Shown: piece by piece, positions 1-8,362 of the stretch | Layout of the letters: each line of letters begins with the position of its first letter | Numbering within the stretch: position 1 is the first letter of the stretch | Assembly: GCF_002261215.1 (NCBI RefSeq) | Contig: NZ_NEVS01000004.1 | Location: 806,001 to 870,000, forward strand | Source: Bordetella genomosp. 11 | GTDB lineage: Bacteria > Pseudomonadota > Gammaproteobacteria > Burkholderiales > Burkholderiaceae_B | DNA length: 64,000 nucleotides | Direction of reading: 5' to 3' | Position numbers and translations under genes: made by a program | Notes under the pieces: generated by a model | What the model was told of the DNA's origin: nothing | Seen by the model: the letters and a program-made list of their open reading frames with translations, nothing else | The model's database searches: none

Positions 1-234
1 GCGCTGGCCGAATACGGCGGGGTTCATATAGCGTAATTGCAGGTCGATGACGGGCCATGCATAGCCGGAGGCGAACATGGCGTCATACCCGTAGCCGAGC
101 GCGTCCAGCAGTTCGCAGCGCGCCTGTTCCAGGTACTTCACGTAGTGGCCGTGCCACACCACGTTCATCGAGTCCACATCGAAGAAGGGGACCGTCACGG
201 CGGTTTCGACGGCGAATACACCGCGTTTACGCAT
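1..234 (-). CDS. Acyl-CoA thioesterase, hotdog fold (partial, cut at left edge)
   Basis: Only the first 78 codons are present; the gene runs off position 1. The start at 234 overlaps the stop of the upstream acyltransferase (227-229), so it belongs to the same minus-strand operon. The N-terminus has the YbgC/4-hydroxybenzoyl-CoA thioesterase signature: a strand ending FFDVDSMNVVWHGHYVKY, with the Asp of the FxDxD stretch as the expected catalytic residue, followed by an E-x-A-R helix. Members hydrolyse acyl-CoA or acyl-ACP thioesters. In aryl polyene clusters such a gene (ApeK-like) sits exactly here, after the glycosyltransferase and LpxL-like acyltransferase. The family call is secure from sequence; the substrate is inferred from context. 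Confidence 0.8.
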   Translation of the reverse strand, partial: MRKRGVFAVETAVTVPFFDVDSMNVVWHGHYVKYLEQARCELLDALGYGYDAMFASGYAWPVIDLQLRYMNPAVFGQR

Positions 235-1156
235 GACGGCTCCAGAACGGATAGAAATTGAACCACTGCTGCGGCGCATCGCGGCATTCCCGCGCCAGGC
301 GGTCGGCATAGCGCTGCGCCCACTGGCGCACGCCTTCCTCGCGCCGCCCGCGCGGCAGCTCGACGCGATCGGCCAGGCGTTCCAGCGCGATGCGGTAGCG
401 GCCGTCGATCTTGGTGCAGAACAGCACGTTGGCCGGACATTTAAGCAGGGCCGCCAGCAGCCAGGGCCCTTGCGGGAAGGCAGCCGGCGCGCCCAGGAAA
501 TCGACGTCGACGACGCGCCCGCCACGCACCGGCACGCGGTCGCCCGCGATGGCCAGCCATTCGCCGCGCTCGATGCGGTCGTTCAATTGCAGCATGATGG
601 CGGCATCGAGTTCGGTGACCTGGATCAGGCGCAAGCGGCTGGCGCCGGCCTGGGCCAGGAGCTGGTTGAAAGCCTCGGCGTGGCGCGTATGCACCAGCAC
701 ATTCAGCGTCAATTGGCCGCCGCGCTCCACCAGCGCGCGGCAGACTTCCAGATTGCCCAGGTGCGAGCCCACCAGGATCTGCCCCCGGCCCGCGCGCATC
801 TGCGCGTGCAGGTCGTGCGGGTCTTGAATGACGACGTCGCGGGCCGTCAGGCGACCCTGCCATACATCGAGCTTGTCCAGGATGGCGTCCGCGAAGGCGC
901 GGAACTGGCCGTAGACCGGGCGCCGCGCCGGCAGCGCGTGCGCGGCCCCGGCGTGGCGCAGGCGCTGCTGGTATTCGGCGATACTGCGGCGCGCGCGCGG
1001 GCTGAAGCAATAGAAATAGAACACGATCATCGCCACCACCGGGCGCATGGCGCCGCGGCCGAACACGCGCGCCGCCCGCGCCGTCAGGCGCATCAGAAAG
1101 GGGGCGCCGCGTTCGCGCTGGGCGGCCCAATGGCGGGTTGGCGGGGGATGCGTCAT
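227..1156 (-). CDS. LpxL/HtrB-like lysophospholipid acyltransferase of the aryl-polyene cluster
   Basis: A 309-residue protein of the lipid A biosynthesis acyltransferase family, which moves an acyl group from acyl-ACP to a membrane lipid at the inner face of the inner membrane. The HX4E catalytic motif is visible as SHLGNLE, with a later GDR motif (GDRVPVRGG) and a hydrophobic N-terminal anchor (VVAMIVFYFYCF). The ATG at 1156 overlaps the glycosyltransferase stop as ATGA, which fixes the start; the frame stays open much further upstream, but that part lies inside the glycosyltransferase gene. Translational coupling to both neighbours argues that it acylates the cluster's own lipid product rather than lipid A. 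That role is inferred. Confidence 0.85.
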   Translation of the reverse strand: MTHPPPTRHWAAQRERGAPFLMRLTARAARVFGRGAMRPVVAMIVFYFYCFSPRARRSIAEYQQRLRHAGAAHALPARRPVYGQFRAFADAILDKLDVWQGRLTARDVVIQDPHDLHAQMRAGRGQILVGSHLGNLEVCRALVERGGQLTLNVLVHTRHAEAFNQLLAQAGASRLRLIQVTELDAAIMLQLNDRIERGEWLAIAGDRVPVRGGRVVDVDFLGAPAAFPQGPWLLAALLKCPANVLFCTKIDGRYRIALERLADRVELPRGRREEGVRQWAQRYADRLARECRDAPQQWFNFYPFWSRHA

Positions 1157-1908
1157 GCTGGGGTCTTTTGCTTTCTGAACTTGCGGGCGATCAGGCCGGG
1201 CGCGCGCGGCAGCATGCCGAAAAAGAGACGCGCATGCATGGCGCTGATACGCGCATTGTCGCGCAGGCCCTGGAAGTGCGACACGCCGCCGGCCGGGTAG
1301 ATGACCCGCGTCGGGCACCATATCATGGGCACGCCGCGCCAATGCAGCAGGACCAGCACGGCGATATCGAAATCCATGCGATCGCCGGGATCCCGGCGTT
1401 CCAGCAGGGCCAGGACGGGTGCCAGCGGGTACACGCGAAAGCCGCACATCGCATCCGGGATATCCGTGGATAGCGTGTTGATCCACACCCACAGGCGCGT
1501 CAGCCAGCGCCCGTACAGCCGGCTGCGCGGTGCGTCCGCGCCATAGGCCGGCGCACCGCCCACCAGTGCGGCGGGATGCGCGCGGGAAGCTCGTGCCATC
1601 CCGGGTATGTCGTCCAGCGCATGCTGGCCATCGGCATCGATCTGTAATGCATGCGTATAGCCCAGGCCGGCGGCGTGGCGCAGGCCGTCCTGCACGGCGC
1701 GGCCCTTGCCGCCGTTGCGCGGCCGGCGCACCAGCGTGGCGCGGCCCGCTGCCGCCAGGGCATCCAGGCGTTCGGCGCACGGCTGCGCCGATCCGTCATC
1801 CACCAGGATGCAAGGGATGCCATGGGCGAGTACGCGTTCGACCACGTCGCCGACCGTGTCGCCGTGGTTGTAGACGGGGATGACGGCGCAGAGCCGGTGC
1901 GTCGTCAT
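1153..1908 (-). CDS. Family 2 glycosyltransferase (dolichol-phosphate-mannose-synthase-like)
   Basis: A 251-residue GT-A glycosyltransferase. The nucleotide-binding N-terminus reads AVIPVYNHGDTV, followed by LVDDGS and the metal-binding IDADGQH motif, all typical of GT2 enzymes that use a nucleotide sugar. There is no obvious long hydrophobic C-terminal anchor. ATGA overlaps couple it to the ligase before it and the acyltransferase after it. In aryl polyene and flexirubin clusters a GT2 joined or adjacent to an LpxL-like acyltransferase is usual and is thought to build the glycolipid anchor of the polyene. Donor and acceptor cannot be read from the sequence. Confidence 0.85.
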   Translation of the reverse strand: MTTHRLCAVIPVYNHGDTVGDVVERVLAHGIPCILVDDGSAQPCAERLDALAAAGRATLVRRPRNGGKGRAVQDGLRHAAGLGYTHALQIDADGQHALDDIPGMARASRAHPAALVGGAPAYGADAPRSRLYGRWLTRLWVWINTLSTDIPDAMCGFRVYPLAPVLALLERRDPGDRMDFDIAVLVLLHWRGVPMIWCPTRVIYPAGGVSHFQGLRDNARISAMHARLFFGMLPRAPGLIARKFRKQKTPA

Positions 1909-3623
1909 GATGCGGCCCCCGCCGCGGCGGCCGCGGCCAGGATGCGGCCGGACGAGCAGGGCTGGCCGTCGGAGCGGTACTCGAAATACAGCTTGGCCCG
2001 CGCGGGATGCCAGGTCAGCGTCAGGTCCAGCGTGTCGCCGGGCCGTGTCAGCCGCTGGAATTTCAGGGCTTCCATGCCGTGAAAGCCGAGGGCGGCGTCC
2101 AGGTGGCGGCGCGCGAGATCCATGGCCCATTCGATCTGCGCCACACCCGGCACGACCGGCATGCCGGCGAAATGGCCGTTGAAATGCGCCAGATCCAGGG
2201 GGACTTCCATGCCCAAGCGCAATTCGCGCACGCCATCGGCGGATTCGGTCGCCGAGCGCAATTGCGCGACCGGCGCGCGGGGCCGCGTCGCCGCCGCCGC
2301 GAAGCTGTCCTGCGGCAGCTTGCCCTGGGCGTTCCAGGGCAGCTCGCGCATCAGACGCCAGTGGCGCGGCACGCCCAGCGGTTCAACCGTGGCCGCCATA
2401 TGGGCGCGCAACGCGTCGATGACGGCCTTGCGGCCCTGGTTGCGCAGCGCGTGGATGCCGGACGGCGCCAGTGCCACCAGCGCGGTCAGGCGCGGCGTGC
2501 CGGCCATTCCCAGGCGCGCTTCGCGGACATGGGGGTGCTCCATCAAGCGCTCTTCCAGCCCGGGCAGCGCGATGCGCTTTTCCTCGAGCTTGACGATGCG
2601 GTCCAATCGTCCTTGCAGGCGGAAACCCGGGCCATCCAGCGTCGCGGCGTCGGCCGTCTGGAAGCGGTCGCCGCTTTCCAGCCACGCGGACCGCACCCAC
2701 AGCGCGCCATCCTGCACGCCGGCAGCAGCGCCCGGCAGGGGCGTCCAGGCACCGTCGCCGCGTCGCCATGCGACGGCGCCGGTTTCCGAGCTGCCGTAGA
2801 TTTCCGTCGGGCGGCAGCCGAGCCGGCTGTCCAGCAGATCCGACACCGTGCCGGGCAGCGGGCCGCCCGCGGAAAAAATCTGCGCGATGCCACCGGCCAG
2901 CGCATCCCAGTCCAACTGCGTGCCCAGGCGCTTGAGCAGTGCCGGGCTGGCGATCCATGCGAAAGTCCCGTGCGGCAGGCTGGCCTGCTGCAAGGCTTCG
3001 GGAAAGGCAAGCTGTCGACGGCCGATCGCGCGGCCCGAAGCCAGCGGCCACAGCACGCGAAAAGGCAGGCCGTACATGTGTTGCGGGCTGACGCTGCCCA
3101 GCACGCAGGCGGGCGCCGCCGACCACGCCCACACGCTTTCGAGGGCGGTGATTTCGGCGATGAGCTGCGTCCACTGCTTGCGGATGCGCTTGGGCTGTCC
3201 GCTGGAGCCGGACGTGCACAGCACGACGCCGCCGTCGCGCGGGTCCAGCATGCATGGCGCCAGCGGGGGCGCGCTGCCGGCCAGGCCGGCCAGGGTATGG
3301 TGGCGGCCGGGCGGGACGGGAAGGGCCGGCTGGTCGCTCAGCCAGAGGCCCACGTCGCGGTCGATCGCAGCGCAGGAAGCCGGCCGCGCATCGCCGGCAA
3401 GGACGGCGACGATGCCGGCGCGCCAGCAGGCGAACAGCGCCACCGCCAGCAGGGCCGCGTCCTCGAACCACAGGCCGGCATGGCGCACGCCGCGCGCGCG
3501 CAGCGCCCCGGCGGCCGACAGCGCATCGCGCACGAAATCGTCGTGAGACATCATGGGATCGTGCGCGTAGCGCACGTCAGGGCGTTCGCCCGCCAGCAGT
3601 CCGGCAAGGTCCATCCAGGCCAT
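1905..3623 (-). CDS. AMP-dependent acyl ligase fused to ApeI-like 3-hydroxyacyl-ACP dehydratase
   Basis: A two-domain protein of about 572 residues. The first ~450 residues are an adenylate-forming ligase: phosphate loop TSGSSGQPK, adenine region YGSSETG and a C-terminal lid ending WNAQGKLPQ that supplies the conserved Lys. It would load a starter acid onto a carrier protein. The last ~110 residues are a hotdog domain of the FabZ/ApeI type, with FNGHFAGMPVVPGVAQ matching HFPxxPxxPGV; it dehydrates 3-hydroxyacyl-ACP. In many APE loci these are two genes (ApeH and ApeI), here one chain. The ATG at 3623 is preceded by AAAGGG at good spacing; a TTG at 3638 overlapping the upstream stop is the alternative. 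ATGA overlap with the next gene. Confidence 0.85.
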   Translation of the reverse strand: MAWMDLAGLLAGERPDVRYAHDPMMSHDDFVRDALSAAGALRARGVRHAGLWFEDAALLAVALFACWRAGIVAVLAGDARPASCAAIDRDVGLWLSDQPALPVPPGRHHTLAGLAGSAPPLAPCMLDPRDGGVVLCTSGSSGQPKRIRKQWTQLIAEITALESVWAWSAAPACVLGSVSPQHMYGLPFRVLWPLASGRAIGRRQLAFPEALQQASLPHGTFAWIASPALLKRLGTQLDWDALAGGIAQIFSAGGPLPGTVSDLLDSRLGCRPTEIYGSSETGAVAWRRGDGAWTPLPGAAAGVQDGALWVRSAWLESGDRFQTADAATLDGPGFRLQGRLDRIVKLEEKRIALPGLEERLMEHPHVREARLGMAGTPRLTALVALAPSGIHALRNQGRKAVIDALRAHMAATVEPLGVPRHWRLMRELPWNAQGKLPQDSFAAAATRPRAPVAQLRSATESADGVRELRLGMEVPLDLAHFNGHFAGMPVVPGVAQIEWAMDLARRHLDAALGFHGMEALKFQRLTRPGDTLDLTLTWHPARAKLYFEYRSDGQPCSSGRILAAAAAAGAAS

Positions 3624-3634
3624 GGCGCGCCCTT

Positions 3635-4273
3635 TCAACCGCCGTCGCGCGCCATCGCGCGTTCACCGACGCCGGATGCCGGGCCCGCGCGCTGCGCGTG
3701 TCCGGCGGATGCGTGTGCTTCCCCGGCCGGTTTGCCGGGCGACGGACGCACCAGCCATTCCCCGGCCATCAATGCGCCGATCAGGACGTAGCTGATGACG
3801 CCGTTGTACAGCGTCCACCAATGCCAGGGCGCCCACAGCGATAGCGCCGCGGACACCAGTCCATTGATCGCGAAAAAAACCGCCCAGACTTGCGTGACCC
3901 GGCGGGTATACGCGACCGCGCGCGGCGGCAGGTCGGGATGGCGCAGCCGCGCGAAACGTTCGACGATGGGCATGCCGCGCCACAGGCTGGACGCGAATAC
4001 CGCCAGCATCGCACCGTTGACCAGCACCGGATAGCCGCGCAGCCAGCGCGCGTCATCCGACCATGCGATAAAGGCGCAGAACGCCACCACGATCGCCGGC
4101 AGCATCCATCCTCCCGCCGCCCGCTTCCTGTCGACCAGCGCGCGCGCCAGCCACAATCCCGCCAGCGGCAGCAGTATCCATCGTGCCGTGCCGTTTTCCA
4201 GGCTTGCATGCGCCACGAAGGGATAGGCCATACCGGCCAGCAGCAGGGCGATCGCGAGGACGGCCCGCGTCAT
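3635..4273 (-). CDS. Polytopic inner-membrane protein of the APE cluster (COG4648-like)
   Basis: A 212-residue hydrophobic protein with about six to seven membrane segments, for example AVLAIALLLAGMAYPF, WILLPLAGLWLA, AIVVAFCAFIAW and ISYVLIGALMAGEWLV. The start at 4273 overlaps the acyl carrier protein stop as ATGA; an upstream in-frame start would lie inside that gene. Small membrane proteins of this kind sit between the carrier proteins and the ligase in aryl polyene clusters across Proteobacteria. Their biochemical role is unknown; a scaffold for the membrane-bound assembly line is a guess. The call rests on hydrophobicity, size and gene order rather than on a catalytic motif. Confidence 0.75.
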   Translation of the reverse strand: MTRAVLAIALLLAGMAYPFVAHASLENGTARWILLPLAGLWLARALVDRKRAAGGWMLPAIVVAFCAFIAWSDDARWLRGYPVLVNGAMLAVFASSLWRGMPIVERFARLRHPDLPPRAVAYTRRVTQVWAVFFAINGLVSAALSLWAPWHWWTLYNGVISYVLIGALMAGEWLVRPSPGKPAGEAHASAGHAQRAGPASGVGERAMARDGG

Positions 4274-4542
4274 GCGGCCGATTCCCGCTGCTGCAGTTGC
4301 TGTTGTTGTTCCCACACGGCATCGACCACGTCCTGCACCGTGCGCACCGTGCGGAAGTTTTCCGCCGCCAGTTTGTATCCGGTTTCGCGCTTGATGTGAT
4401 CGAGCAGGTCGATGGCGTCGATGCTGTCGATCTCCAGGTCGGTGTAAAGGTGCGCGGCGGGTACGACGCGATCCGCCGGAATCTCGAACAATTCCACCAG
4501 GGCTTCGCGCAGGACGCTGAAGATGTCTTCCCGGGTTTGCAT
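4270..4542 (-). CDS. Acyl carrier protein (second of pair)
   Basis: A 90-residue four-helix carrier protein. The phosphopantetheine attachment site is the Ser of LEIDSIDAIDLL, the canonical DSxxxxxL context for this family. It ends in a short Gln-rich tail (EQQQQLQQRE). It is the ApeF-type partner of the carrier protein immediately upstream; aryl polyene systems use two carrier proteins, one of them for the growing polyene. It lies 18 bp downstream of the first carrier gene and overlaps the membrane protein gene as ATGA. It should be a substrate of the phosphopantetheinyl transferase at 6510. The assignment to elongation or starter loading is not readable from sequence. Confidence 0.9.
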   Translation of the reverse strand: MQTREDIFSVLREALVELFEIPADRVVPAAHLYTDLEIDSIDAIDLLDHIKRETGYKLAAENFRTVRTVQDVVDAVWEQQQQLQQRESAA

Positions 4543-4560
4543 AACACTAGCTCCAGTTGC

Positions 4561-4821
4561 TCAGGCGACCCGCTGGGCGGATACAAATTTGCTCAGATTG
4601 GTGACGGTGGCGAAGTGGTCGCGCATATTACGCGTTTCGGGATCGATGGCGATGCCGTAGCGCTTCTGCAAGGCAAGACCGAGTTCCAGCGCATCGACGG
4701 AGTCCAGCCCCAGCCCGTCGCCGAAAAGGTCCGCATCGCTGGCGATATCTTCGGGCGCGATGTCCTCCAGGCCTAGCGCATCGATGATGAGTTGCTTGAT
4801 TTCACTTTCCAACTGTTCCAT
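4561..4821 (-). CDS. Acyl carrier protein (first of pair)
   Basis: An 86-residue carrier protein with the prosthetic-group Ser in GLGLDSVDALEL, followed by the conserved Leu/Ile pattern of helix II. The acidic N-terminal region (LEDIAPEDIASDADLF) is typical of acyl carrier proteins. The start overlaps the last 20 bp of the acyltransferase gene, indicating coupled translation. It resembles ApeE in aryl polyene clusters. It differs clearly from the second carrier protein (different loop II and C-terminus), so the pair is not a recent tandem duplication. Both need conversion to the holo form by a 4'-phosphopantetheinyl transferase, and one is encoded just across the divergent promoter. Confidence 0.9.
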   Translation of the reverse strand: MEQLESEIKQLIIDALGLEDIAPEDIASDADLFGDGLGLDSVDALELGLALQKRYGIAIDPETRNMRDHFATVTNLSKFVSAQRVA

Positions 4822-5605
4822 CCAGCCCTAGCTCCATTCTGAAATAGTGATGTAGATGATCGTTCATGCGCCGGCCGGCGATGGGCGCGGGATGCCGCTC
4901 GGTCCATTGGCGGGGATCGATGTCGTCGCCCACCTCGAAGACGTAATGCATGCGGCGATGGGGGATGCGGTACCAGGGTTCGCCTTTGGTAAGGCTGCGC
5001 GTATTCATGGTGATGACCACCGGCGTGACGACCCGCGCGCCCCGGACGGCGATGGCGCAGGCGCCGCGATGGAACCGCGGCGGCGCATCGACCGGCGTGC
5101 GCGTGCCTTCGGGGAAGACGATCAGCGTCTGGCCTTCGCGCAGGACCTGGGCTGCGCGTTCCAGCATGTCCAGGCTTTCGTCGTTGGTGATGTAGCCGGC
5201 ATTCCGGATGGGGCCGGCGGTGAAGGGGTTCTTCACCAGGCTGTGCTTGACCACGCAGTTCGCATCGCGCACATGCGCGATCAGGAAGACCACGTCCAGC
5301 AGGGAAGGGTGGTTGGCCACGATCATCTGGTGCGGCCGCCCCAGTCGTTCGACGCCGCGGAACTCGTAGGTCAGGATGCCCATGCGGACCATCAGCCGCA
5401 CGAAGCGGTAGAACGTCCAGTTGATGACGGCACGCGATCGGCGGCGGCGTTGCGTCGGATTCATCAGCCACAGGCGCTGCGCGGGAAAGACGACCAGCCG
5501 CAGGAAGAGGCCGCCCATGCCGAAGAGGGCGAATGCCACGGCCGTGGCGATCAGGCGCAATAACCACGCATCCTGGCGGTCGGCGCGGGCGGATACGGTG
5601 TTCAT
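4802..5605 (-). CDS. PlsC-family 1-acyl-sn-glycerol-3-phosphate acyltransferase
   Basis: A 267-residue membrane-anchored acyltransferase. The N-terminal hydrophobic stretch (IATAVAFALFGMGGLFLRLVV) precedes the PlsC catalytic block NHPSLLD (NHxxxxD) and the glycerophosphate-binding FPEGTRT motif. It transfers an acyl chain from acyl-ACP to a lysophospholipid or similar acceptor. The ATG at 5605 overlaps the ketosynthase stop (ATGA), which picks this start over in-frame ATGs further up. It is equivalent to the ApeD-type acyltransferase found beside the carrier proteins in aryl polyene operons. Together with the LpxL-like enzyme it gives the cluster two unrelated acyltransferases. Confidence 0.85.
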   Translation of the reverse strand: MNTVSARADRQDAWLLRLIATAVAFALFGMGGLFLRLVVFPAQRLWLMNPTQRRRRSRAVINWTFYRFVRLMVRMGILTYEFRGVERLGRPHQMIVANHPSLLDVVFLIAHVRDANCVVKHSLVKNPFTAGPIRNAGYITNDESLDMLERAAQVLREGQTLIVFPEGTRTPVDAPPRFHRGACAIAVRGARVVTPVVITMNTRSLTKGEPWYRIPHRRMHYVFEVGDDIDPRQWTERHPAPIAGRRMNDHLHHYFRMELGLDGTVGK

Positions 5606-6378
5606 GATGCGCGCCGCCATTGCCAGTGCGCCGCGCGGGCGGGATGTCGCCACTGCGGCGTGCCCAGCACCAGGTGACGCAACAGGTTTAGCGGATGGGG
5701 CCAGCGCCGCGGGACGTCCGGCGCCGCGACGGCATCGCCGGCGTTATCGGCCGGGCTGGGGGCCGCGCCTGTGTCGCCGGCATCCTCGCGCAGGGACAGT
5801 TCGAACGCATCGCCGCGGGTAAGCCTGAGCGCCAGCGCGTAGGAAAACGGGACGTCGTCGATCCACCGCCGATAGGCCGCGGGCGGCGTTTCTTCAGCCA
5901 GAATCACCAGGGCGTCGCTGTGCCCCGCGTCCAGCAGCAGGCAGGCTTCCGCGATCGCGCTTTCCAGCCCGTCGCCGGTTGCCGATAGCGCGACGGACTC
6001 GACGGTTTCCTTGCGCAGGATCGACCACATGCCGGCCGTTGCATTGTGCACGGACAGGCTGAAGGATGTCGGTGACAGCGCCTCGTCGCGCGCCAGGCAT
6101 TGCAGCAGCTCGAAGCTGCGCGAGGTCTCGCCATGGTGCGAGGCATAGACGACCGGCATGGCGGGGCGGCTATCCGCCAGCGGCCAGGCACAGGCGACGG
6201 CCATCCGCGCCAGCGGGCTGAGCCGGCGGCGTTGCAGCGGGGGCAGGAAGCCGACGTCGGGGGACGCGGCGGCGGCGACGGCGGGGCAGTATGGTCCGCG
6301 TGCCCATGTTTCCCAGGCGGGAAGGTCCTCCAAGCCCGGCGCCCAGGCGCGCCATGCGGATATTTCAAAGTTGAACAT
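5602..6378 (-). CDS. ApeC-like beta-ketoacyl synthase chain-length-factor protein
   Basis: A 258-residue protein matching the short beta-ketoacyl synthase N-terminal family found in aryl polyene clusters (ApeC, chain-length factor). The opening FNFEISAWRAWAPG and the central block FSLSVHNATAGMWSI are characteristic; the latter corresponds to the ketosynthase active-site region but has Ala in place of the catalytic Cys, so the protein should be a non-condensing partner that sets chain length with a true ketosynthase (ApeO-like), expected off the left edge. It is the first gene of the minus-strand operon, with its promoter in the 131-bp divergent gap 6379-6509. Confidence 0.8.
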   Translation of the reverse strand: MFNFEISAWRAWAPGLEDLPAWETWARGPYCPAVAAAASPDVGFLPPLQRRRLSPLARMAVACAWPLADSRPAMPVVYASHHGETSRSFELLQCLARDEALSPTSFSLSVHNATAGMWSILRKETVESVALSATGDGLESAIAEACLLLDAGHSDALVILAEETPPAAYRRWIDDVPFSYALALRLTRGDAFELSLREDAGDTGAAPSPADNAGDAVAAPDVPRRWPHPLNLLRHLVLGTPQWRHPARAAHWQWRRAS

Positions 6379-6509
6379 GCGCGAAAGTGTACCGGTCCAC
6401 CGCAGCCGATAGGGGGTTTGTTGTTATTGTTTCGCACCCGGATCGCGGCCGGAGCTGGTCCGGATCCAACTTTTTTTCAGCGGGTTGTAAGAATGCGCCC
6501 AGGGATTCA

Positions 6510-7226
6510 ATGATGACCGCCGCCTTGACGCTGTGGTGGGGCGGCCCTGAACTGGCCGATCGGTATCGCGCCGACATGTTGCATGCGGCCGACAGGGCGC
6601 GCGCCGGCCACGCCCGTTCGCCGCGGGCCGAGCAGGATTGGCGGGTCAGCCGGGCATTGTTGCAGCAGGTGCGGTCGGACTGGCCGGCGGACGCCAGCCC
6701 CGCGCTATCCCTCAGTCATTCCCGCGGTTATGCGGTCGTCGGCACGGCGCCGTCCGGCTGGCATCTCGGCGTGGACCTGGAGGCCATCCGCCCGCGCGAT
6801 ACCGACGGCGTGGCGCAATGGTGCTGTACCGAAGAAGAACGCGCGGCGCTGGCGGCGTGCGGCAGCGCCGCCGCGCGCCTGCGCGCCTTTTACCAGCTGT
6901 GGACCTTGAAGGAATCCTTCATCAAGGCCGCGAACCTGGATTTCCCGGCGGATATGCGGTCGATAGGCTTGGCGCCGGGGCAGTCGTCTTCCGGCTTGCC
7001 GTGTGCCAGCTCGCCTTGGCAAGGCTGGCGCCTGCGCGCGCCGGCCCCCGGCTGGCACGCCTGGTCGGCGGTGGTGGACGACGCCTGGTCGGTTTCGGCC
7101 GTCTGGCTGCCGGCGCGGGGCGCGGATCATCGCCGCGATCGCGCCGACGGCGCCGTCATTCCTGTCTGGCGAGCCGCGCGCGGGGCCGCGTCGCCGCGCA
7201 TCGTGCCGGCCGGGCAATGGCCCTGA
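6510..7226 (+). CDS. 4'-phosphopantetheinyl transferase (Sfp/AcpT superfamily)
   Basis: A 238-residue enzyme that transfers the phosphopantetheine arm of CoA to the Ser of carrier proteins. The two Mg-binding motifs are clear: GVDLEAI and FYQLWTLKESFIKA (WxxKE). SHSRGYAVV precedes the first motif as in Sfp-like enzymes. ATG at 6510 with AGGG just upstream is preferred; the frame is open further up but without a ribosome site. It is divergent from the carrier-protein operon, so its obvious substrates are the two carriers at 4270 and 4561. Its stop abuts the converging LysR gene with no gap. Confidence 0.85.
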   Translation: MMTAALTLWWGGPELADRYRADMLHAADRARAGHARSPRAEQDWRVSRALLQQVRSDWPADASPALSLSHSRGYAVVGTAPSGWHLGVDLEAIRPRDTDGVAQWCCTEEERAALAACGSAAARLRAFYQLWTLKESFIKAANLDFPADMRSIGLAPGQSSSGLPCASSPWQGWRLRAPAPGWHAWSAVVDDAWSVSAVWLPARGADHRRDRADGAVIPVWRAARGAASPRIVPAGQWP

Positions 7227-8117
7227 TCAGGGCGTCAGGGCCTGGGCCACTTCCGCGCAAGCCAGCCGCAGGCAATGGACGAAACCGTGATGCAGGGCCG
7301 ACATGGGATCGTCCGCATGCACCAGCGCGCCGATATGGAAATGCACCGGCGGATCCAGGCGGCGAATCGACAGGCCTGGGCGCGAGATGCCGTGGGCGCT
7401 GTAGGCGTCCACGATGGCGTCACCGCAGCCGGCTTCCACCATGGCGCACGCCATATAGTGCGTCTGCACCTGCAATGCCGTGCTCATGCCGACGCCATGC
7501 TCGGCCAGCGCGGTCTGCAGCAGGCTGCCCAAGGGGTCGCGCGGATCCATGGCGATCAGGTTGTCGGGGCGGACACTGGCCAGCGGGACGGGCTGGTTCC
7601 CCGGTTCGCGGCTGACGTAGACCATCTCGGACCGGTCCAGATCGATACGCGCGATGCCCGGGTGCGCTGGCGGCTCGTAGGTGACGGCCATATCGATCTC
7701 CCGGGCCAGCAGGCCGGCGATAAGCTCGCCGGTATGGTGCGTCTGCAGGCTGAAGGTGATGTCCGGCTGGCGGGCGCGGCTGATGCCCGCCGCGCGCGGA
7801 ACCACGCCCAATCCCAGGCTGGGCGCGCAACCTATGCGCAGGTGGCCGCGGGGATGGTGGCGCAGGTTGGCGGCCAGCTTGCGCACGCTTTCCAGGTCGC
7901 GCGACAGGCGCGCGATATCCGGCGCCAGGATGTCGGCTTCGCGCGTGGCGCGCAGCCGGCCCTTCACCCGCTCGAACAGCCGGAACCCCACCTGCGCTTC
8001 CGCGTGCGCCAGCATTTTGCTGGCGGCCGGCTGGGAGATATGCAGGGCCTGGGCGGCGCGGCTCAGGGAGCCTGTGGCCCGGATGGCTTCGAAGAGTTCG
8101 ATATGGCGCAGGCGCAT
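7227..8117 (-). CDS. LysR-family transcriptional regulator
   Basis: A 296-residue LysR regulator. The N-terminal winged helix-turn-helix (LRHIELFEAIRATGSLSRAAQALHISQPAASKML) is textbook, followed by the periplasmic-binding-like effector domain starting near GHLRIGCAPSLGLG. It is transcribed away from the D-amino-acid dehydrogenase gene and shares a 245-bp intergenic region with it that contains three copies of a T-N11-A dyad. This makes it the likely regulator of that gene and of itself. A short YVSREPGN segment and a C-terminal His-rich stretch (PPVHFHIGALVHADD) are visible in the effector domain. The effector is unknown, though a D-amino acid is plausible. Confidence 0.88.
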   Translation of the reverse strand: MRLRHIELFEAIRATGSLSRAAQALHISQPAASKMLAHAEAQVGFRLFERVKGRLRATREADILAPDIARLSRDLESVRKLAANLRHHPRGHLRIGCAPSLGLGVVPRAAGISRARQPDITFSLQTHHTGELIAGLLAREIDMAVTYEPPAHPGIARIDLDRSEMVYVSREPGNQPVPLASVRPDNLIAMDPRDPLGSLLQTALAEHGVGMSTALQVQTHYMACAMVEAGCGDAIVDAYSAHGISRPGLSIRRLDPPVHFHIGALVHADDPMSALHHGFVHCLRLACAEVAQALTP

Positions 8118-8139
8118 GGTGTGGGGTCGCGCGACTTGG

Positions 8140-8282
8140 ATAGCAAAAGGTTATATCGGATCTGGGCCTTATGCACGATGTAACATCGGTGGCATCGCAT
8201 TTATATTTGTTATTCAGGGCGCCGCACCTGGTGGTTAGCCAGAGGTAACGAGAATGTGGAACCGGCCATAGCCAAAGGTTAT
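8140..8282. promoter_or_regulatory. Three LysR-type operator-like dyads between lysR and dadA
   Basis: Copies at 8140-8154 (ATAGCAAAAGGTTAT), 8235-8249 (TTAGCCAGAGGTAAC) and 8268-8282 (ATAGCCAAAGGTTAT). Each is an imperfect dyad of the form ATARC-N5-GYTAT and contains the T-N11-A arrangement of LysR boxes. One lies by the regulator start and two lie upstream of the dehydrogenase start, as expected for autoregulation plus activation of the divergent gene. Seen directly; the binding protein is inferred. Confidence 0.6.
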
Positions 8283-8362
8283 GTATTCTGGCTGCTTTGG
8301 TATTTGCCCGGCTGGCGGCGGGTGCCCAGAATTTCGCCTATGAACGACTTCAGGGTGGTGCC

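Noticed and set aside
1157..1780. Upstream extension of the LpxL-like acyltransferase
   Set aside because: It is inside the glycosyltransferase gene; the ATGA junction at 1153-1156 fixes the start.
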